NCBI GenBank assembly: GCA_014378225.1 | Contig: JACMOA010000254.1 | Location: forward strand, 1-5,406 | Direction: 5' to 3' | Source: Deinococcales bacterium | GTDB lineage: Bacteria; Deinococcota; Deinococci; Deinococcales; Deinococcaceae | Length of the DNA stretch: 5,406 nucleotides | Part shown: piece by piece, positions 3,865 through 5,406 of the stretch | Numbering within the stretch: position 1 is the first letter of the stretch | Layout of the letters: every line of letters starts with the position of its first letter | The notes under the pieces: model-generated | Seen by the model: the letters and a program-made list of their open reading frames with translations, nothing else | Told to the model about the DNA's origin: nothing | Databases searched by the model: none | Position numbers and translations under genes: made by a program

Positions 3865-5322
3865 ATGTTACTCGACGCTATCCAAAGCCCCTCCGACCTT
3901 AAGCTGTTACGCCGTGACGAACTTCCTATTCTGGCTTCCGAGCTGCGCCGGGAAATCATCCGCATTACGGCGATGGGCGGCGGACACTTGGCCTCGAGCC
4001 TGGGCGCGGTAGATTTGATTGTGGCGCTGCACTATGTGTTAGACAGCCCTCGAGACCGAATTTTGTTTGATGTGGGCCATCAGGCGTATGCCCACAAACT
4101 TCTGACCGGACGCCGAGACCGAATGCACACCATCCGCAAGGAAGGTGGGCTGTCCGGCTTCACCAAAGTCTCGGAAAGCGAGCACGACGCGATTACCGTG
4201 GGCCACGCTTCTACCAGTCTGGCCAGTGCGCTGGGCATGGCTTACGCCAGGGATTCGCTGGGTCAGGACTACCAGATTGCGGCCATGATTGGCGACGGTA
4301 GCCTGACCGGTGGAATGGCGCTGGCGGCCTTAAATCAGATTGGCTTTACCCAGAAGAACATGATTATCGTGCTCAACGACAATGAGATGAGCATTTCTGA
4401 AAACGTGGGCGCTCTGAACAAGTTCATGCGAACTCTACAAGTGCAGCCCTGGTTTCAGGACGCCGAAGGCGCAGGTAAAAAAGCACTCTCGAGCCTCAGC
4501 CGCCCCTTAGGCGAGATTCTGAGCCGCGCCAAAGATTCGGCCCGCAGCTTTTTTGACCCCCAGAGTGTGAATCCCTTTCACGCAATGGGAGTGCGTTATG
4601 TGGGTCCAGTAGATGGTCACGATGTGCAGGAACTGGTGTACCTGCTCAAACACCTGACTCAGCTCGAGGGACCCACCATTCTGCACGCGCTGACTAAAAA
4701 GGGCAAAGGTTTGGGCTATGCCGAAGCCAACCCCATCAAGTGGCACGGCCCGCCCAAGTTCGACATTGAACTCGGAGAAACCAGCGCCTCGAGCGGACAC
4801 AGTTGGAGCGCAGCTTTTGGCGACGCGATGATTGAACTCGCAAAAGACGACCCTCGAGCGTTTGTGATTACCCCCGCCATGCGTGAAGGTTCGGGATTGG
4901 TGAAATACAGCAAAGTCCACCCCAATCGCTATCTGGACGTAGGCATTGCCGAGGATGTGGCGGTCACGGTGGGCGCTGGCATGGCACTTCAGGGAATGCG
5001 CCCTGTGGTGGCTATTTATTCCACTTTTTTGCAGCGCGGTTTTGACCAGGTGATTCACGATGTAGCCATCGAAAACTTACCGGTCATTTTTGCAGTGGAC
5101 CGGGGCGGCATGGTGGGCGCGGACGGCTCCACCCACCATGGCGTATTTGACCTGAGTTTTTTGCGCTCTATTCCCAACGTCAGTATTGCGCTGCCTAAAG
5201 ACGCGCTCGAGCTGCGGGCCATGTTCAAGGGAGCGGTCAAGCGTGGCGGCCCGGTCGCTATTCGTTATCCCAGAGGCAATGTGGAACCCGCTCCAGAAGG
5301 CTCCTGCCCGGACCTTGGGTGA
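3865..5322 (+). CDS. dxs: 1-deoxy-D-xylulose-5-phosphate synthase, cut short by an in-frame TGA
   Basis: The enzyme condenses pyruvate and glyceraldehyde 3-phosphate to DXP using thiamine diphosphate and Mg2+, the first step of the MEP isoprenoid pathway and also a source for thiamine and pyridoxal. Visible motifs: [10 protein letters not shown] (38-47, H41), [10 protein letters not shown] (69-78, H72), the ThDP motif [10 protein letters not shown] (143-152, D144) to LNDNEMSIS (170-178, N171/N173), [10 protein letters not shown] (358-367, E363), [15 protein letters not shown] (412-426, R413, H424/H425) and IRYPRGN (466-472). Domains I and II are intact and very like Deinococcus DXS. The frame stops after 485 residues at TGA 5320-5322, whereas the family runs to about 620-630 residues, so most of C-terminal domain III is missing. 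The same frame continues open and homologous after the stop. ATG 3865 has AAGGA (3854-3858) six bases upstream. The family is certain; whether this copy is functional, a pseudogene or misread sequence is open. Confidence 0.92.
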   Translation: MLLDAIQSPSDLKLLRRDELPILASELRREIIRITAMGGGHLASSLGAVDLIVALHYVLDSPRDRILFDVGHQAYAHKLLTGRRDRMHTIRKEGGLSGFTKVSESEHDAITVGHASTSLASALGMAYARDSLGQDYQIAAMIGDGSLTGGMALAALNQIGFTQKNMIIVLNDNEMSISENVGALNKFMRTLQVQPWFQDAEGAGKKALSSLSRPLGEILSRAKDSARSFFDPQSVNPFHAMGVRYVGPVDGHDVQELVYLLKHLTQLEGPTILHALTKKGKGLGYAEANPIKWHGPPKFDIELGETSASSGHSWSAAFGDAMIELAKDDPRAFVITPAMREGSGLVKYSKVHPNRYLDVGIAEDVAVTVGAGMALQGMRPVVAIYSTFLQRGFDQVIHDVAIENLPVIFAVDRGGMVGADGSTHHGVFDLSFLRSIPNVSIALPKDALELRAMFKGAVKRGGPVAIRYPRGNVEPAPEGSCPDLG

Positions 5323-5406
5323 GGAACCTGGGGGCGCCTGAAAAAGCCCAGTGAGGTGGTGGTGCTGGCGGGCTTGAAGGCGCTCGAGTATGCCCGGAGA
5401 GCGATG
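5323..5406 (+). pseudogene. dxs: Continuation of dxs after the in-frame stop (start of domain III), runs off the window
   Basis: Reading straight on in the dxs frame gives GTWGRLKKPSEVVVLAGLKA then LEYARRAM, with no further stop to the window edge. This corresponds to the Deinococcus segment I recall as WGEWERLK...VVILAGGKALDYALKA, which begins domain III. No frame change is needed; only the codon at 5320-5322 interrupts. There is no SD or start codon suggesting separate translation within the visible part. Confidence 0.7.

Noticed and set aside
4507..5058. Long minus-strand frame (183 codons) within dxs
   Set aside because: A shadow of the well-conserved dxs gene; rich in His and Cys by chance, with no start signal.
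5320..5351. Selenocysteine or programmed readthrough at the dxs TGA
   Set aside because: A weak CTGGG/CCCAG pairing follows (5328-5332 with 5347-5351), but the position is Trp in relatives, not Cys or Sec, and no proper SECIS is evident.

Overview
The window looks like chromosomal DNA of a Deinococcota (Deinococcus/Meiothermus-like) bacterium of moderate GC content. The main support is the DXS protein, which matches the Deinococcus form as I recall it, including an 'AED-VAV' active-site segment where most bacteria have 'AEQHAV'. The epimerase is of the short Thermus-like type. Placement below phylum is not possible by eye. The most striking global property is the palindrome CTCGAG. I count 37 copies, about one per 146 bases, in genes and intergenic DNA alike, against about one expected by chance.

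Layout: 3-230 (+) is the C-terminal end of an M3-family oligoendopeptidase. It is followed at 231-548 by a non-coding element with 28-bp terminal inverted repeats, internal hairpins and a 28-bp tandem repeat, which resembles a MITE. Next is a UDP-glucose 4-epimerase-like gene (633-1571, +) with a strong SD and a near-perfect bidirectional terminator at 1631-1666. A small single-pass membrane protein is encoded on the minus strand (1690-1896) and is convergent with the epimerase. It is divergent from pspA (2182-2850, +), with a 285-bp region between them that carries a good ECF-sigma-type promoter (GAAAC-N16-CGTA) for pspA. After the pspA terminator comes an orphan lipoprotein gene (3107-3790, +). 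Last is dxs (3865 onward, +), which is interrupted by an in-frame TGA at 5320-5322 while the same frame stays open to the window edge.

How the genes relate: this is mostly a patchwork of separate housekeeping transcription units (peptide turnover, sugar-nucleotide metabolism, envelope stress, isoprenoid precursor synthesis). Only the lipoprotein and dxs might share a transcript. I see no defence system, CRISPR array, tRNA or rRNA, and no convincing new multi-gene system. The points most worth following are the inverted-repeat element, the CTCGAG iteration, the ECF-type promoter at pspA with its small divergent membrane gene, and the nonsense codon in dxs.
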